This document shows positions 51,898-60,885 of a stretch of 64,000 nt of DNA, one piece after another. A program made the translations under genes and the position numbers. Where the stretch lies: positions 1 through 64,000 of the forward strand of contig NZ_CAKASM010000006.1 of NCBI RefSeq assembly GCF_916858675.1. The letters run 5' to 3'. This DNA is from Sphingomonas sp. Leaf21. Its GTDB lineage: Bacteria; Pseudomonadota; Alphaproteobacteria; Sphingomonadales; Sphingomonadaceae. Numbering within the stretch: position 1 is the first letter of the stretch; every line of letters starts with the position of its first letter. The notes beneath the pieces are model-generated. The model was not told the DNA's origin and searched no databases. It worked only from the letters and a program-made list of their open reading frames with translations.

Positions 51898-52290
51898 TTA
51901 ATGGAGCGGGAAAAAGCGCCTGATCTCGGCGTCGCTGTTGCGCAACAGGTGGCGGAGGCGCGCCTTCGCATCGCTGGGGCCATCGCCGGGAAGCCCGGCC
52001 ATCGCCCATTCGCCGAACGCGGTCGCATCGGTCATGCGGTCGTCGAGGACGGCGATATCGGTATGACGCGGGTCGCGCCGGATCCGTTCGAAAGCGTCGG
52101 TCACGCTGTCGGCCGGCCCCTCGAGCAACTGCAGATAGCGGCCCTGCTCGATCCAGAGAATGCCGGAAATACCGTCCATGCCGTTGTTTCGCCGCGAAAC
52201 GCCCAGGATCGCAAGATGATCGGCGCGGCTGTCGTCGGTTACGGCCGTGCTGCTATAGATGATGCGGCGGATCGGACTAACCTGGATCAT
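51898..52290 (-). CDS. Stand-alone BLUF blue-light sensor protein
   Basis: A 130-residue protein made of one BLUF domain plus a short tail. The flavin-photocycle residues are in place: Tyr12 (RRIIYSST), Asn36 (SRRNNGMDGISG) and Gln54 (GRYLQLLEG), with the same spacing as Tyr21/Asn45/Gln63 of AppA. It should bind FAD and respond to blue light; with no output domain it must act through a partner, which I cannot identify in the neighbourhood. Confidence 0.92.
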   Translation of the reverse strand: MIQVSPIRRIIYSSTAVTDDSRADHLAILGVSRRNNGMDGISGILWIEQGRYLQLLEGPADSVTDAFERIRRDPRHTDIAVLDDRMTDATAFGEWAMAGLPGDGPSDAKARLRHLLRNSDAEIRRFFPLH

Positions 52291-52330
52291 GGCGATCAGG
52301 TAGCGTGGACGGGTCGTCGTTTAAAGACCC

Positions 52331-52363
52331 ATGCGCCGGCCCATCCACGACCGACCGGCGCAT
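52331..52363 (-). terminator. Hairpin after ychF
   Basis: Perfect 9-bp arms ATGCGCCGG (52331-52339) and CCGGCGCAT (52355-52363) just after the ychF stop. The T-rich tail on the minus strand is weak (GGGTCTTTAAA), so terminator is likely but not certain. Confidence 0.55.
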
Positions 52364-52369
52364 GATGGA

Positions 52370-53470
52370 TCAGACGTTGAAGCGGAACAGCATCACGTCG
52401 CCGTCCTGCACGACATATTCCTTGCCTTCCGAGCGCAGCTTGCCCGCGTCGCGCGCACCGGCCTCACCCTTGTAGGCGACATAATCGTCATAGGCGATGG
52501 TTTCGGCGCGAATGAAGCCGCGCTCGAAGTCGCTATGGATCTCGCCAGCCGCGTTCGGCGCCTTGGCACCGCGATGCACGGTCCAGGCACGCGCCTCCTT
52601 CGGCCCGACGGTGAAGAAGGTCAGCAGGTCGAGCAGCGCATATCCGGCACGGATCACGCGCGCCAGGCCGGTTTCGGCCAGGCCCAGCTCGGACAGGAAT
52701 TCGGCACGATCCTCGACCGGCATGGTCGCGATATCGGCTTCGATCGCCGCCGACACCACCACCGCCTGCGCTCCCTCGGCAGCGGCCTTGGCGAAGACCG
52801 CCTGCGAATGGGCGTTGCCGGCCGACGCGTTCGCTTCCTCGACGTTGCAGACATAGAGGACGGGCTTGGCGGTCAGCAGCTGCGCCTGCGCGAAGACCCG
52901 CGCTTCCTCGTCATCCTTCGGCTTGGTCAGGCGTGCGGGCTTGCCCTCGCGCAGCAATTCGAGCGTCTGGCCGAGCACCGAGGCCGCGATCTTGGCCTCC
53001 TTGTCGCCCTGCTGACCCTTTTTGACGAAGGCGGGAACGCGCTTTTCCAGGCTTTCCAGGTCGGACAGCATCAGCTCCGTCTCGACCGTCTCGGCGTCGG
53101 CGATGGGGTCGACCTTGCCCTCGACATGGGTCACGTCGCCATCCTCGAAGCAGCGAAGGACATGGACGATCGCGTCCACCTCGCGGATATTGCCGAGGAA
53201 CTGGTTGCCCAGTCCTTCGCCCTTGGACGCGCCGCGTACCAGACCGGCGATGTCGACGAAGGCGAGCTGGGTCTCGATGATCTTGGCCGACCCGGCGACC
53301 TCGGCCAGCTTGTACAGGCGCGGATCGGGGACCGCGACGTTGCCGACATTGGGCTCGATCGTGCAGAACGGATAATTGGCGGCCTGCGCCGCCGCCGTTT
53401 CGGTCAGCGCGTTGAAGAGGGTGGACTTGCCGACATTCGGCAGGCCGACGATGCCGCAGCGGAAACCCAT
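52370..53470 (-). CDS. ychF: Ribosome-binding ATPase YchF
   Basis: A 366-residue Obg-family P-loop protein that prefers ATP and binds ribosomes; linked to oxidative stress in E. coli. Walker A GLPNVGKST is at 9-17, followed by YPFCTIEPNVG and FVDIAGLVRGASKGEGLGN. The C-terminal TGS domain contains TVGPKEARAWTVHRG. Normal length. Confidence 0.97.
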   Translation of the reverse strand: MGFRCGIVGLPNVGKSTLFNALTETAAAQAANYPFCTIEPNVGNVAVPDPRLYKLAEVAGSAKIIETQLAFVDIAGLVRGASKGEGLGNQFLGNIREVDAIVHVLRCFEDGDVTHVEGKVDPIADAETVETELMLSDLESLEKRVPAFVKKGQQGDKEAKIAASVLGQTLELLREGKPARLTKPKDDEEARVFAQAQLLTAKPVLYVCNVEEANASAGNAHSQAVFAKAAAEGAQAVVVSAAIEADIATMPVEDRAEFLSELGLAETGLARVIRAGYALLDLLTFFTVGPKEARAWTVHRGAKAPNAAGEIHSDFERGFIRAETIAYDDYVAYKGEAGARDAGKLRSEGKEYVVQDGDVMLFRFNV

Positions 53471-53570
53471 GCGTCGCGTATCCTGTGGATCAAGGGGAAA
53501 GCGTCCCTCTAGCGGCGATGGCGTGATTTCTCAACCGATGGTCCGGGGGGGCGTGCGCCACGGCTTCGCT

Positions 53571-53630
53571 CCGTTCGGCCTGAGCGAAGTCGACGGCCAA
53601 GGGAACAGGCTCGCCCGGGCTGAACGGGGA
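53571..53630. repeat. CGTTCGGCCTGAGCGAAGTC dispersed repeat with an inverted partner
   Basis: A copy of the CGTTCAGGCTGAGTGAAG family at 53571-53595, followed by an inverted partial copy (GGGCTGAACGG) near 53620. It lies in the 164-bp gap between the ychF start and the small membrane protein gene. Confidence 0.5.
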
Positions 53631-53634
53631 GGGG

Positions 53635-53829
53635 TCAGGCGATCCCGACCATCATCGCGGCGGCCCAGCCGAGCAGCAGCAGGCCGAGCGCGGTGGAAAA
53701 GCCCATCAGCACCAGACCCATGTACCGCAGCATCGGCGGATTGGCGCGCTGCGCCTTCTTGTTCCGGCCGAGTCCCGACAGCACGAAGCTCGCCAGCATG
53801 CCAAAGGTGAAGACGGTGATTTCGAGCAT
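53635..53829 (-). CDS. Small two-helix membrane protein
   Basis: A 64-residue protein with hydrophobic segments at about 4-19 and 36-60, joined by a basic loop (GLGRNKKAQRANPPMLRYMG). The pattern is credible for a real membrane protein, but the ribosome binding site is weak and no family name comes to mind. It stands alone between ychF and the oxygenase-like gene. Confidence 0.6.
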   Translation of the reverse strand: MLEITVFTFGMLASFVLSGLGRNKKAQRANPPMLRYMGLVLMGFSTALGLLLLGWAAAMMVGIA

Positions 53830-53994
53830 CGGTGTAAGCGTCCGGGATGGAGGTGCGTTCGGACGAGCCCTTACCCAAAGCCCGTTAACGGCACGATATC
53901 CCGTCGGCCAAACGCTCCATGCGTGCGACGAACCGAAGGAACTTTTCGCCTTGTCGCCGGTGCGGCGCAGGTCGTCGCAGCCGGATCGATGGGA

Positions 53995-54597
53995 TCAGCG
54001 GTAATTGAAGCTGACGCTGATCCGCTCGCCCTTGGCACCGTTGGGAACCACCTCGTGCCGCAGCCAGCTTTCCCAGAGCAGCACGGTGCCCGGCTCGGGC
54101 GTCGCGGTGGCGAAGGTGGCGAGATCGTCGGGCGCGTCGGGGCGCCGGGGCGGCGCGGCCATCAGCATCGGCAGGCGAGGATCCTCCAGCTTCAGCGCGC
54201 CCGAACCCTGCGGCATGGCGACGTATAGCGTGCCCGAGACGACCGAATGCGGATGGATATGCGCCGAATGATGCCCGCCGGGCTTGAGGACGTTGACCCA
54301 CAGGCTGTCGAGCTTGAGCTTGCGGCCGCCCAGGTCGAACGCGCACTCCTCGGCGAAGCGCGCGACGTGGCGGTCGAGCTTCTTGCGCAGGTCGGCAAAG
54401 ACCGGATCGCGGACCGGCAGGTCGTCGAGCGAGGCGTAGCTGGTATAGCCGCGATAGCCATGCTCCTTCGACCAGCGCCGCCCGGCCCGGTCGTCCTCCG
54501 CCAGCGCCCAGCAGCTCTGTTCGATCTCCTCGAGCAGATCGGCATCGTCGAGCTTGCCTTCGTAGAGGAGCGAGGCGAACAGCCGCCGCACGCTCAT
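53995..54597 (-). CDS. Putative 2OG-Fe(II) oxygenase (TIGR02466-like)
   Basis: A 200-residue protein resembling the TIGR02466 family. SAHIHPHSVVSGTLYVAMP supplies a His-containing facial triad region, and TVLLWESWLRHEVVPN with a second His and SVSFNYR at the end match the double-stranded beta-helix fold. The substrate is unknown. Its start overlaps the pth stop (ATGA), so it is translated with pth. Confidence 0.85.
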   Translation of the reverse strand: MSVRRLFASLLYEGKLDDADLLEEIEQSCWALAEDDRAGRRWSKEHGYRGYTSYASLDDLPVRDPVFADLRKKLDRHVARFAEECAFDLGGRKLKLDSLWVNVLKPGGHHSAHIHPHSVVSGTLYVAMPQGSGALKLEDPRLPMLMAAPPRRPDAPDDLATFATATPEPGTVLLWESWLRHEVVPNGAKGERISVSFNYR

Positions 54598-55169
54598 GCC
54601 GGGTCCCCCAGCCGGAGCGCGACATCGTTGGCGAAGCGCACATCGTCGCCCTCCGCCAGCCAGTGCGCTTCGGCGGCCAGCGCGCCGAGCAGGTCCGACA
54701 GCGGCTCGATCTCCGCCTTGGCGTAATTGCCCAGCACATGGCCGGTCACCCGGTCCTTATGCCCCGGATGGCCGATGCCCAGCCGCACGCGGCGGAAGTC
54801 GGGGCCCAGATGCTGGTCGATCGAGCGCAGGCCGTTATGCCCCGCCGTGCCGCCGCCGGTCTTCACCTTGACGCGGAAGGGCGCGATGTCGAGCTCGTCG
54901 TGGAACACCGTCAGCGCCTCCACCCCCAGCTTGTAGAAGCGCAGCGCGTCGCCGACGCTCCGCCCGCTTTCGTTCATGAAGGTCGCGGGTTTCAGCAGCA
55001 GGATCTTCTGCCCGCCGATGCGCCCCTCCTGTGTCCAGCCCTGGAACTGCTTCTTGACGGGGCCGAAATCATGCACCTCGGCGATGGCGTCCATCGCCAT
55101 GAAACCGACATTGTGGCGGTGCATCGCATATTGCGGCCCCGGATTGCCCAGCCCGGCCCAGACCTGCAT
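54594..55169 (-). CDS. pth: Peptidyl-tRNA hydrolase
   Basis: Releases tRNA from peptidyl-tRNA that drops off ribosomes. The 191-residue protein starts MQVWAGLGNPGPQYAMHRHN with the catalytic His20 region, followed by LLLKPATFMNESG and GGGTAGHNGLRSI. The ATG at 55169 is the family start; the longer frame to 55229 has no support. In many bacteria rplY precedes pth; here a glycosyltransferase-like gene does. Confidence 0.96.
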   Translation of the reverse strand: MQVWAGLGNPGPQYAMHRHNVGFMAMDAIAEVHDFGPVKKQFQGWTQEGRIGGQKILLLKPATFMNESGRSVGDALRFYKLGVEALTVFHDELDIAPFRVKVKTGGGTAGHNGLRSIDQHLGPDFRRVRLGIGHPGHKDRVTGHVLGNYAKAEIEPLSDLLGALAAEAHWLAEGDDVRFANDVALRLGDPA

Positions 55170-55233
55170 GTCGTATTCCTCGTTCGCGTTTCCGGCGACG
55201 GCCCCTAGCACCGGCGACGCGCGAGGCACAGGC

Positions 55234-56205
55234 TTACGGGGTCAGTTGCTCGATCGCCCGCACGGTCATCCGGCGATAGGTGGCGTCCGAATAGCGGTGC
55301 GTGCCGACGAAATGGACCAGCCGCTCGTCGCCGGTCACGCGCTGCAGCCAATAGTTGCAATAGCGGTGATAGGGTAGCAGCCGTGCGCCGGGCTCATTGG
55401 CCAGGAGGACGTTGGAGGTGACCTGCTCGCTGCCCCAGCGCCACCATATCGTATCGCCGACCAACCGGGTCGCCGCCGTCGAGAAGCGTGTCGCCTCGGC
55501 GCGTCCGCTCGGCCCTCCGCGCGCGAAACCGGCGAAACCGGCACAGCCGCGGACGTAAAGACGCCGATCGGCATCCGGGAGGCCGACAAGGCGCGATTCG
55601 ACGAGGATCTGCATATGCGCCGGCTCGTCCACCGGGCCGTTCGGATAGCGATGGGCGACATAGTCGGGAAGCGGCTCGATCCCCCGTTCCTCGGCATCCG
55701 GACCGCCCAGGAACAGGAAGCTGTCATTGGCGGCGATCGCGGCGCGCACCTCGGCCACGTCGCCCAGCGTCACCGTATCCGAATCGAGCTGGATGACATA
55801 ATCCTCGGCGCGAAGGTCGAGGACGGTCAGCAGCCTTTCCCAGGTGCCGCCCTGCGGACAAAGGCCCGTGTCCACATCGGCGATCCGCAAGATGCGCGGC
55901 GATCCGCAATGATGCGCGAGCGTCCGCTCGTCGTCCTCGGTCAGGCTGCCATCGTCGAGGATGACGATCCGCCCCATGCCCAGATGATGGCGGAAGGACT
56001 TCACCGCGACCAGATAGGGCAGCAACGTCGCGGTGCCGATCATCGAAAAGATTATCACCCCGTCATGGCTGGGGAGGATCGGCGGCGTCGAGGCGATCGC
56101 GCGCGCCGCGCGCAGATGCCGTGCCATTCGCCGCTCGCGCGACAGCCGGTCGACCGCGCGAAGCGCGAGGCTCAGGCCGGGCAACTGGCGGATCGCATCG
56201 AACAT
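55234..56205 (-). CDS. Glycosyltransferase-like protein
   Basis: A 323-residue soluble protein. A central Rossmann-like part has RIVILDDGSLTEDDERTL and YVIQLDSDTVTLG, where DSD looks like the DxD metal site of GT-A glycosyltransferases. No membrane segment or signal is clear. The donor and acceptor are unknown. ATG 56205 (MFDAIRQLPG) is favoured over 56241. It lies 64 bp upstream of pth. Confidence 0.7.
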   Translation of the reverse strand: MFDAIRQLPGLSLALRAVDRLSRERRMARHLRAARAIASTPPILPSHDGVIIFSMIGTATLLPYLVAVKSFRHHLGMGRIVILDDGSLTEDDERTLAHHCGSPRILRIADVDTGLCPQGGTWERLLTVLDLRAEDYVIQLDSDTVTLGDVAEVRAAIAANDSFLFLGGPDAEERGIEPLPDYVAHRYPNGPVDEPAHMQILVESRLVGLPDADRRLYVRGCAGFAGFARGGPSGRAEATRFSTAATRLVGDTIWWRWGSEQVTSNVLLANEPGARLLPYHRYCNYWLQRVTGDERLVHFVGTHRYSDATYRRMTVRAIEQLTP

Positions 56206-56300
56206 GACCCCGGTGATGCGCGAGCCGCATGGTCCCGGCAAGTCGCGATCGCAGGCCGCGGCGTCCGATTTGGGACCGGTCCGACATGCGGCCCGGCGGG

Positions 56301-56996
56301 TCAGATCAACCCCTGCGCTCGCAGGCTGACGTGCCCCGACGTACCGACGATCAAATGGTCGTGCACCGTGATCCCCAGATTGCGTCCGGCCTCCGCGATG
56401 GCGCGGGTGACATCGATATCGGCGCGGCTGGGCGAGGGATCGCCGCTCGGATGATTATGGACGAGGATCAGGGCCGCCGACCCCAGATCCAGCGCGCGCC
56501 GAATCACCTCGCGGATATAGACCGGGGCCTGATCGATCGAGCCTTTGCCCATCAATTCGTCTTGAATGAGCATGTTGCGCGTGTTGAGGTGAAGGACGCG
56601 GAAGCGTTCGACGCCGTGATGCGCCATATCGGCATGAAGATAGTCGAGCAGCGCCTGCCAATTGGCCAGGACCGGCCGCCGCGCCGCCGCCGCCTGGGTC
56701 AACCGCAGCGCGCAGGCCTGCGCGATCTTCAGCGTCGCCGCCGCGGTTTCGCCCACCCCATCGACCCGTTGCAGCGCGATCGGGTCGGCAGTCAGGACTC
56801 CGCCGATATCGTGGAACTCGCGGAGCAGCGCCTTCGCGATCGGCTTGGTGTCGCGTCGCGGGATGGCGGTCATCAACAGATATTCGAGCAGTTCATGATC
56901 GAGCAATCCGCCGCCTGTCAGCAACCGGTCGCGCAATCGCGCGCGATGCCCGGCATGATCGTCGGTCCGGTCCGGCTCCCGCGCCCTGTCACCCAT
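56301..56996 (-). CDS. radC: RadC/JAB-domain protein
   Basis: A 231-residue RadC-family protein with an N-terminal helix-hairpin-helix region (about 60-95, RVDGVGETAAATLKIAQ) and a JAMM domain: His180-x-His182 in HNHPSGDPSPS with Asp193. Despite the name, a role in DNA repair is not well established; it may be a metalloprotease or a nuclease-associated protein. Single gene. Confidence 0.92.
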   Translation of the reverse strand: MGDRAREPDRTDDHAGHRARLRDRLLTGGGLLDHELLEYLLMTAIPRRDTKPIAKALLREFHDIGGVLTADPIALQRVDGVGETAAATLKIAQACALRLTQAAAARRPVLANWQALLDYLHADMAHHGVERFRVLHLNTRNMLIQDELMGKGSIDQAPVYIREVIRRALDLGSAALILVHNHPSGDPSPSRADIDVTRAIAEAGRNLGITVHDHLIVGTSGHVSLRAQGLI

Positions 56997-57119
56997 GTCG
57001 CTTCCCCCCGGTCGGGCAGCATAGGCCGGTCGACGGGAACTGTCGCCAGGCTTCGTGCGATTGCGTGCGGCGCGACCGCGCGGCTATGACGGTCGCCAGG
57101 TGGAAGGAGTGGCATCGGG

Positions 57120-60100
57120 GTGGAGGGCGCGAACGAGACCGTCGAAGCGCGCCTGAGCCCCAAGCGGCGCTTCCGTCGGCTCCAGACCATATTGATTGCG
57201 ATCGCGCTGGTCCTGCTGGTGGCGCTCGTTGCTCTATGGATCGCGCGCAAGTCGCTTGCCGGCGATGCGATCGATCGTGCGCTGGCCCGGCGCGGCGTCC
57301 CCGCCCGCTACAAGATCGCCGATCTGGGGCTGGGGCGGCAGCGGCTGACCAATGTCGTGATCGGCGATCCGGCGCACCCCGATCTGGTCGCCGACTGGCT
57401 GGAGACGCGGACCCGCATCGGCCTGTCCGGTCCGGTCGTGACGGGCGTGCGGGCCGGGCGCGTGCGGCTTCGCGGACGGCTGGTCGACGGCCGGGTCACG
57501 CTCGGTTCGCTCGACCGTCTGATGGGGCCTCCTTCGGGCAAGCCCTTCGCACTGCCCGCGCTCGACGTGGTGGTGCAGGACGGCGGGATCCGGCTCGACA
57601 CGCCGCAGGGCGTGGTCGGGTTGAGCCTGTCGGGGCAGGGGATATTGAGCGACGGCTTCACCGGACGGCTGGGCGCGGTCGCGCCGCGCCTGTCGCAAGG
57701 GTCGTGCGTCGCGACCGGGCTCCGCGCGCCGCTCCGCGTTCGGATCGTGCGTGAGCGGCCGACGCTGTCCGGGCCGGTCATGCTGGATGGACTGAACTGC
57801 GGTGAAGTGTCGGCGCGAAGCCTGTCGGCACGGGTCGATGTCACGCTGGCCGCCGCGCTCGACCGGTGGCAGGGGCGCGCCACGCTCAAGAGCGGTGCGG
57901 TGCGCCATCCCTCGGTCGCGGCAAGTGCGCTCGATGGAACGATCGACTTCTCCGGCGACGCGGCGGCGACCAGCGGTCGACTGGCGCTGACCGCGCGAGG
58001 GCTCGCCGCGAAGGCCGGGCAAGCCGAGCGCGGGGTGATCGACGGGCGATATCTGGTCGGGCGGGCGACGCGCTTCGACGGGCGGGTTCGACTCGGCGGC
58101 GCGCGATTGTCCCCGACGTTGCTCGCCCGGACTGAGGGCTGGCGTGCCGCGACCGCCGCCACACCGGTCGGGCCGGTGGTCGGCGCGATACTCGACGCGG
58201 CGACGCGGGGCAGTCGCCGCTTCGCCGCCGATATGCGAGTGGCGCTCGATCGGCAGAGCGGGCCGCACGCCACGGGCCTGTCGGTCCGCGTGCCGAGCCT
58301 GTCGCTCGCCTCGGACAGCGGCGGGCGGGTGGCGTTTCGCGGTGCGACGGGGCTGGTCTACGATGCCGGTGGCGTGCGGATCGACACCGATCTCGCGACC
58401 GGTGGCGGCGGGCTGCCCGCGATCCGCGCGACCCTGCGCCAGGCGGCACCCGGAGCCCCGATTCGCGGCACGGCGGAAATGGCCCGCTACCGGGCGGGCG
58501 ACGCCGCGCTGGCACTCGACCGGGTGCGGTTCCAGGCGGCCGCCAATGGCGACACCGCGATCACCACGCGGCTGTCGCTGTCGGGACCGATCAGCGGGGG
58601 GCGGATCGACGGGCTGGTACTGCCGATCGCGGCGCGCTGGGACGGCGGCCGGGGCCTGCGGGTCAATCCCGATTGCCAACCTTTGGTGATGGACCGGCTG
58701 ACGCTGTCGGCGCTGCGGCTGGCGCGGGTGGCGGCGCGATTGTGCCCGCTGGACGGCGCGCTGGTTCGGATCGACGGCAACCGGGTCGGCGGCGGCCTCC
58801 GTCTGGGGCCGACGCAGCTCACCGGACGAATCGGCAGCAGCCCGCTGACCGTATCGGCGGCGACCACCCGCTTCGCGCTGGCCGACCGCAGCTTCGCGCT
58901 GACCGGGGTGGAGAGCCGGATCGGCCGCCCCGAATCGCCGACCCGCATCGATGCGGCCAGTCTCACCGGGCGGATCACCGGCGACGGGATCGCCGGGCGG
59001 TTCGAGAATGGTTCGGGGCAGATCGGCCAGATCCCGCTGCTCCTCGGCGAGGCGGTGGGCGACTGGCGGCTGGCGGGCGGGACGCTGTCGCTCCAGGGCG
59101 GGTTGCAGGTGCGTGATGCGCGTGCCGACTCGCCGCGCTTCCTGCCGATGGCCGCGCGAGACGTCGCACTGACGCTGGCGGGCAACCGGATCGACGCCGC
59201 GGGACAGCTGTTCGAGCCTACCAAGTCGGTGAAGGTCGCCGATGTGACCCTTCGCCACGCGCTCGATCGTGCGGTGGGCAGCGTCGACCTGGCGGTGCCG
59301 GGAATCACCTTCACCAAGGACTTCCAGCCCGAATTGCTGACCCCGGTGACCAAGGGCGTGATCGAGGATGTCCGGGGCAGGATCAGCGGCAACGGCCGGA
59401 TCGACTGGGATGGCGATGGCGTGCGTTCGAACGGCCAGTTCGGGACCGATGGCGTCGATCTCGCCGCCGCGCTCGGCCCGGTCAGCGGCATCGCGGGCAC
59501 GATTCGCTTCACCGATCTGCTCGCGCTGGAGAGCGCGCCGGGGCAGGTCGCGACGATCCGCACGATCAATCCCGGCATCCAGGTGACGAACGGCGTCGTC
59601 CGCTACCAGACGCTGTCGGGCGCGCGGGTGAAGGTGGAGAGCGGGCGCTGGCCCTTTGCGGGCGGTACGCTGAGCCTCGATCCGACGCTGCTCGACTTTT
59701 CGCAGCCGGTGGAGCGGCGCATGACCTTCCATGTCGAGGGCGCCGCCGCCGACCAGTTCCTGCTCCAGTTCGACTTCCAGAATCTCAACGCCACCGGCGT
59801 CTTCGACGGGACGCTGCCGATGATCTTCGACGAGCGCGGCGGCCGGATCGAGGGCGGGCGGCTGATCGTGCGGCCGGGCGGCGGCAGCATCGCCTATCTG
59901 GGGGAGATCAGCCAGAAGGATCTGGGCCTGTGGGGCAATCTCGCCTTCGGGGCGCTGCGCTCGCTCAACTATCGCAGCTTGCGGATCGACATGAACGGCC
60001 CGCTGGCGGGCGAGATGGTGACGGATGTTCGCTTCGCCGGGATCAGCCAGGGCAAGGGCGCGAAGACCAATTTCCTGATCCGGCGGCTGCAGAAGCTGCC

Positions 60101-60284
60101 CTTCGTCTTCAACGTGCGGATCAAGGCGCCCTTCCGGGGATTGCTCGATTCGGCGCAGTCCTTCTACGACCCGCGCCGCCTGATCCAGCGCAACCTGCCC
60201 GCGCTGCTCGAGGAGCAGAACAAGCGCGCCGCGCCGCCCGCCAATCCGCCTATTCAGCCTTCCGCAAGCGAGACCGTGCCATGA
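57120..60284 (+). CDS. ydbH: YdbH-family AsmA-like envelope protein
   Basis: A 1054-residue protein anchored by one N-terminal helix (about 25-45). The rest is a long repeated beta structure of the AsmA/TamB type; the C-terminal DUF3971-like/YdbH region contains VAYLGEISQKDLGLWGN-like sequence (here IAYLGEISQKDLG). In E. coli YdbH, with YnbE, forms a bridge that carries phospholipids to the outer membrane. The start is GTG 57120 with AAGGAG 10 bp upstream. The ynbE- and ydbL-like genes follow directly, which confirms the assignment. Confidence 0.9.
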   Translation: MEGANETVEARLSPKRRFRRLQTILIAIALVLLVALVALWIARKSLAGDAIDRALARRGVPARYKIADLGLGRQRLTNVVIGDPAHPDLVADWLETRTRIGLSGPVVTGVRAGRVRLRGRLVDGRVTLGSLDRLMGPPSGKPFALPALDVVVQDGGIRLDTPQGVVGLSLSGQGILSDGFTGRLGAVAPRLSQGSCVATGLRAPLRVRIVRERPTLSGPVMLDGLNCGEVSARSLSARVDVTLAAALDRWQGRATLKSGAVRHPSVAASALDGTIDFSGDAAATSGRLALTARGLAAKAGQAERGVIDGRYLVGRATRFDGRVRLGGARLSPTLLARTEGWRAATAATPVGPVVGAILDAATRGSRRFAADMRVALDRQSGPHATGLSVRVPSLSLASDSGGRVAFRGATGLVYDAGGVRIDTDLATGGGGLPAIRATLRQAAPGAPIRGTAEMARYRAGDAALALDRVRFQAAANGDTAITTRLSLSGPISGGRIDGLVLPIAARWDGGRGLRVNPDCQPLVMDRLTLSALRLARVAARLCPLDGALVRIDGNRVGGGLRLGPTQLTGRIGSSPLTVSAATTRFALADRSFALTGVESRIGRPESPTRIDAASLTGRITGDGIAGRFENGSGQIGQIPLLLGEAVGDWRLAGGTLSLQGGLQVRDARADSPRFLPMAARDVALTLAGNRIDAAGQLFEPTKSVKVADVTLRHALDRAVGSVDLAVPGITFTKDFQPELLTPVTKGVIEDVRGRISGNGRIDWDGDGVRSNGQFGTDGVDLAAALGPVSGIAGTIRFTDLLALESAPGQVATIRTINPGIQVTNGVVRYQTLSGARVKVESGRWPFAGGTLSLDPTLLDFSQPVERRMTFHVEGAAADQFLLQFDFQNLNATGVFDGTLPMIFDERGGRIEGGRLIVRPGGGSIAYLGEISQKDLGLWGNLAFGALRSLNYRSLRIDMNGPLAGEMVTDVRFAGISQGKGAKTNFLIRRLQKLPFVFNVRIKAPFRGLLDSAQSFYDPRRLIQRNLPALLEEQNKRAAPPANPPIQPSASETVP

Positions 60285-60502
60285 GCGTAACAGGATTGAA
60301 AATGCTGGACAGGATGCCGATCTTGGGTGGAGCACGATGGATGCCGGTCGCGCTTTTGGCGATGAGCGGGGGATGCGTGAACATTTCCGCGCCCGACAAG
60401 CCGATCGAGATCAATCTGAACATCAATGTGACGCAGGAAGTGGTATATCGCCTGGATGGCGAGGCCAAATCGCTGATCCAGCAGAATCCGGGGATATTCT
60501 GA
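60281..60502 (+). CDS. ynbE: YnbE-like outer-membrane lipoprotein
   Basis: A 73-residue lipoprotein (lipobox LLAMSGGC) whose mature part has CVNISAPDKPIEINLNINVT, the YnbE signature. In E. coli it is the outer-membrane partner that extends the YdbH beta-sheet. The start overlaps the ydbH stop by 4 bp and ydbL begins 2 bp after its stop. Confidence 0.9.
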   Translation: MSVTGLKMLDRMPILGGARWMPVALLAMSGGCVNISAPDKPIEINLNINVTQEVVYRLDGEAKSLIQQNPGIF

Positions 60503-60504
60503 CC

Positions 60505-60885
60505 ATGAAGACGAAATCGGTGATCCTGGCGCTCGGCGCGGTCGCGCTGCTCGGCGTGTCGGGGATGGCGATGGCGCAGCGCGATCCGGCCTATGCCGCC
60601 GCGCGCGCCGCGGGCCAGGTCGGCGAGCAGCCCGACGGCTATCTGGGCATCGTCGGCGCCGCCACGCCCGAACTCCGCACGCTGGTCAACAGCATCAACA
60701 TCCAGCGCAAGGCCGCCTATACGCAAAAGGCGCAGGCGAGCGGCGCGACGGTCGAGCAGATGGCCTTCACCAGCGGCTGCAACCTGATCGCGCAGACCGC
60801 GAGCGGTGAGAAGTACAAGACGCCCGAAGGGGTGTGGAAGACGCGCACCGGCGCCGCGCCCGAACGCGCCCCGGCCTGCGTGTAA
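60505..60885 (+). CDS. ydbL: YdbL-family periplasmic protein (DUF1318)
   Basis: A 126-residue protein with a signal peptide (about 1-24, MAMAQRDPAY) and the DUF1318 pattern AAARAAGQVGEQPDGYLGIV, then RTLVNSINIQRKAAY. In E. coli YdbL modulates the YdbH-YnbE bridge. Third gene of the operon; a palindrome cluster follows. Confidence 0.9.
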   Translation: MKTKSVILALGAVALLGVSGMAMAQRDPAYAAARAAGQVGEQPDGYLGIVGAATPELRTLVNSINIQRKAAYTQKAQASGATVEQMAFTSGCNLIAQTASGEKYKTPEGVWKTRTGAAPERAPACV

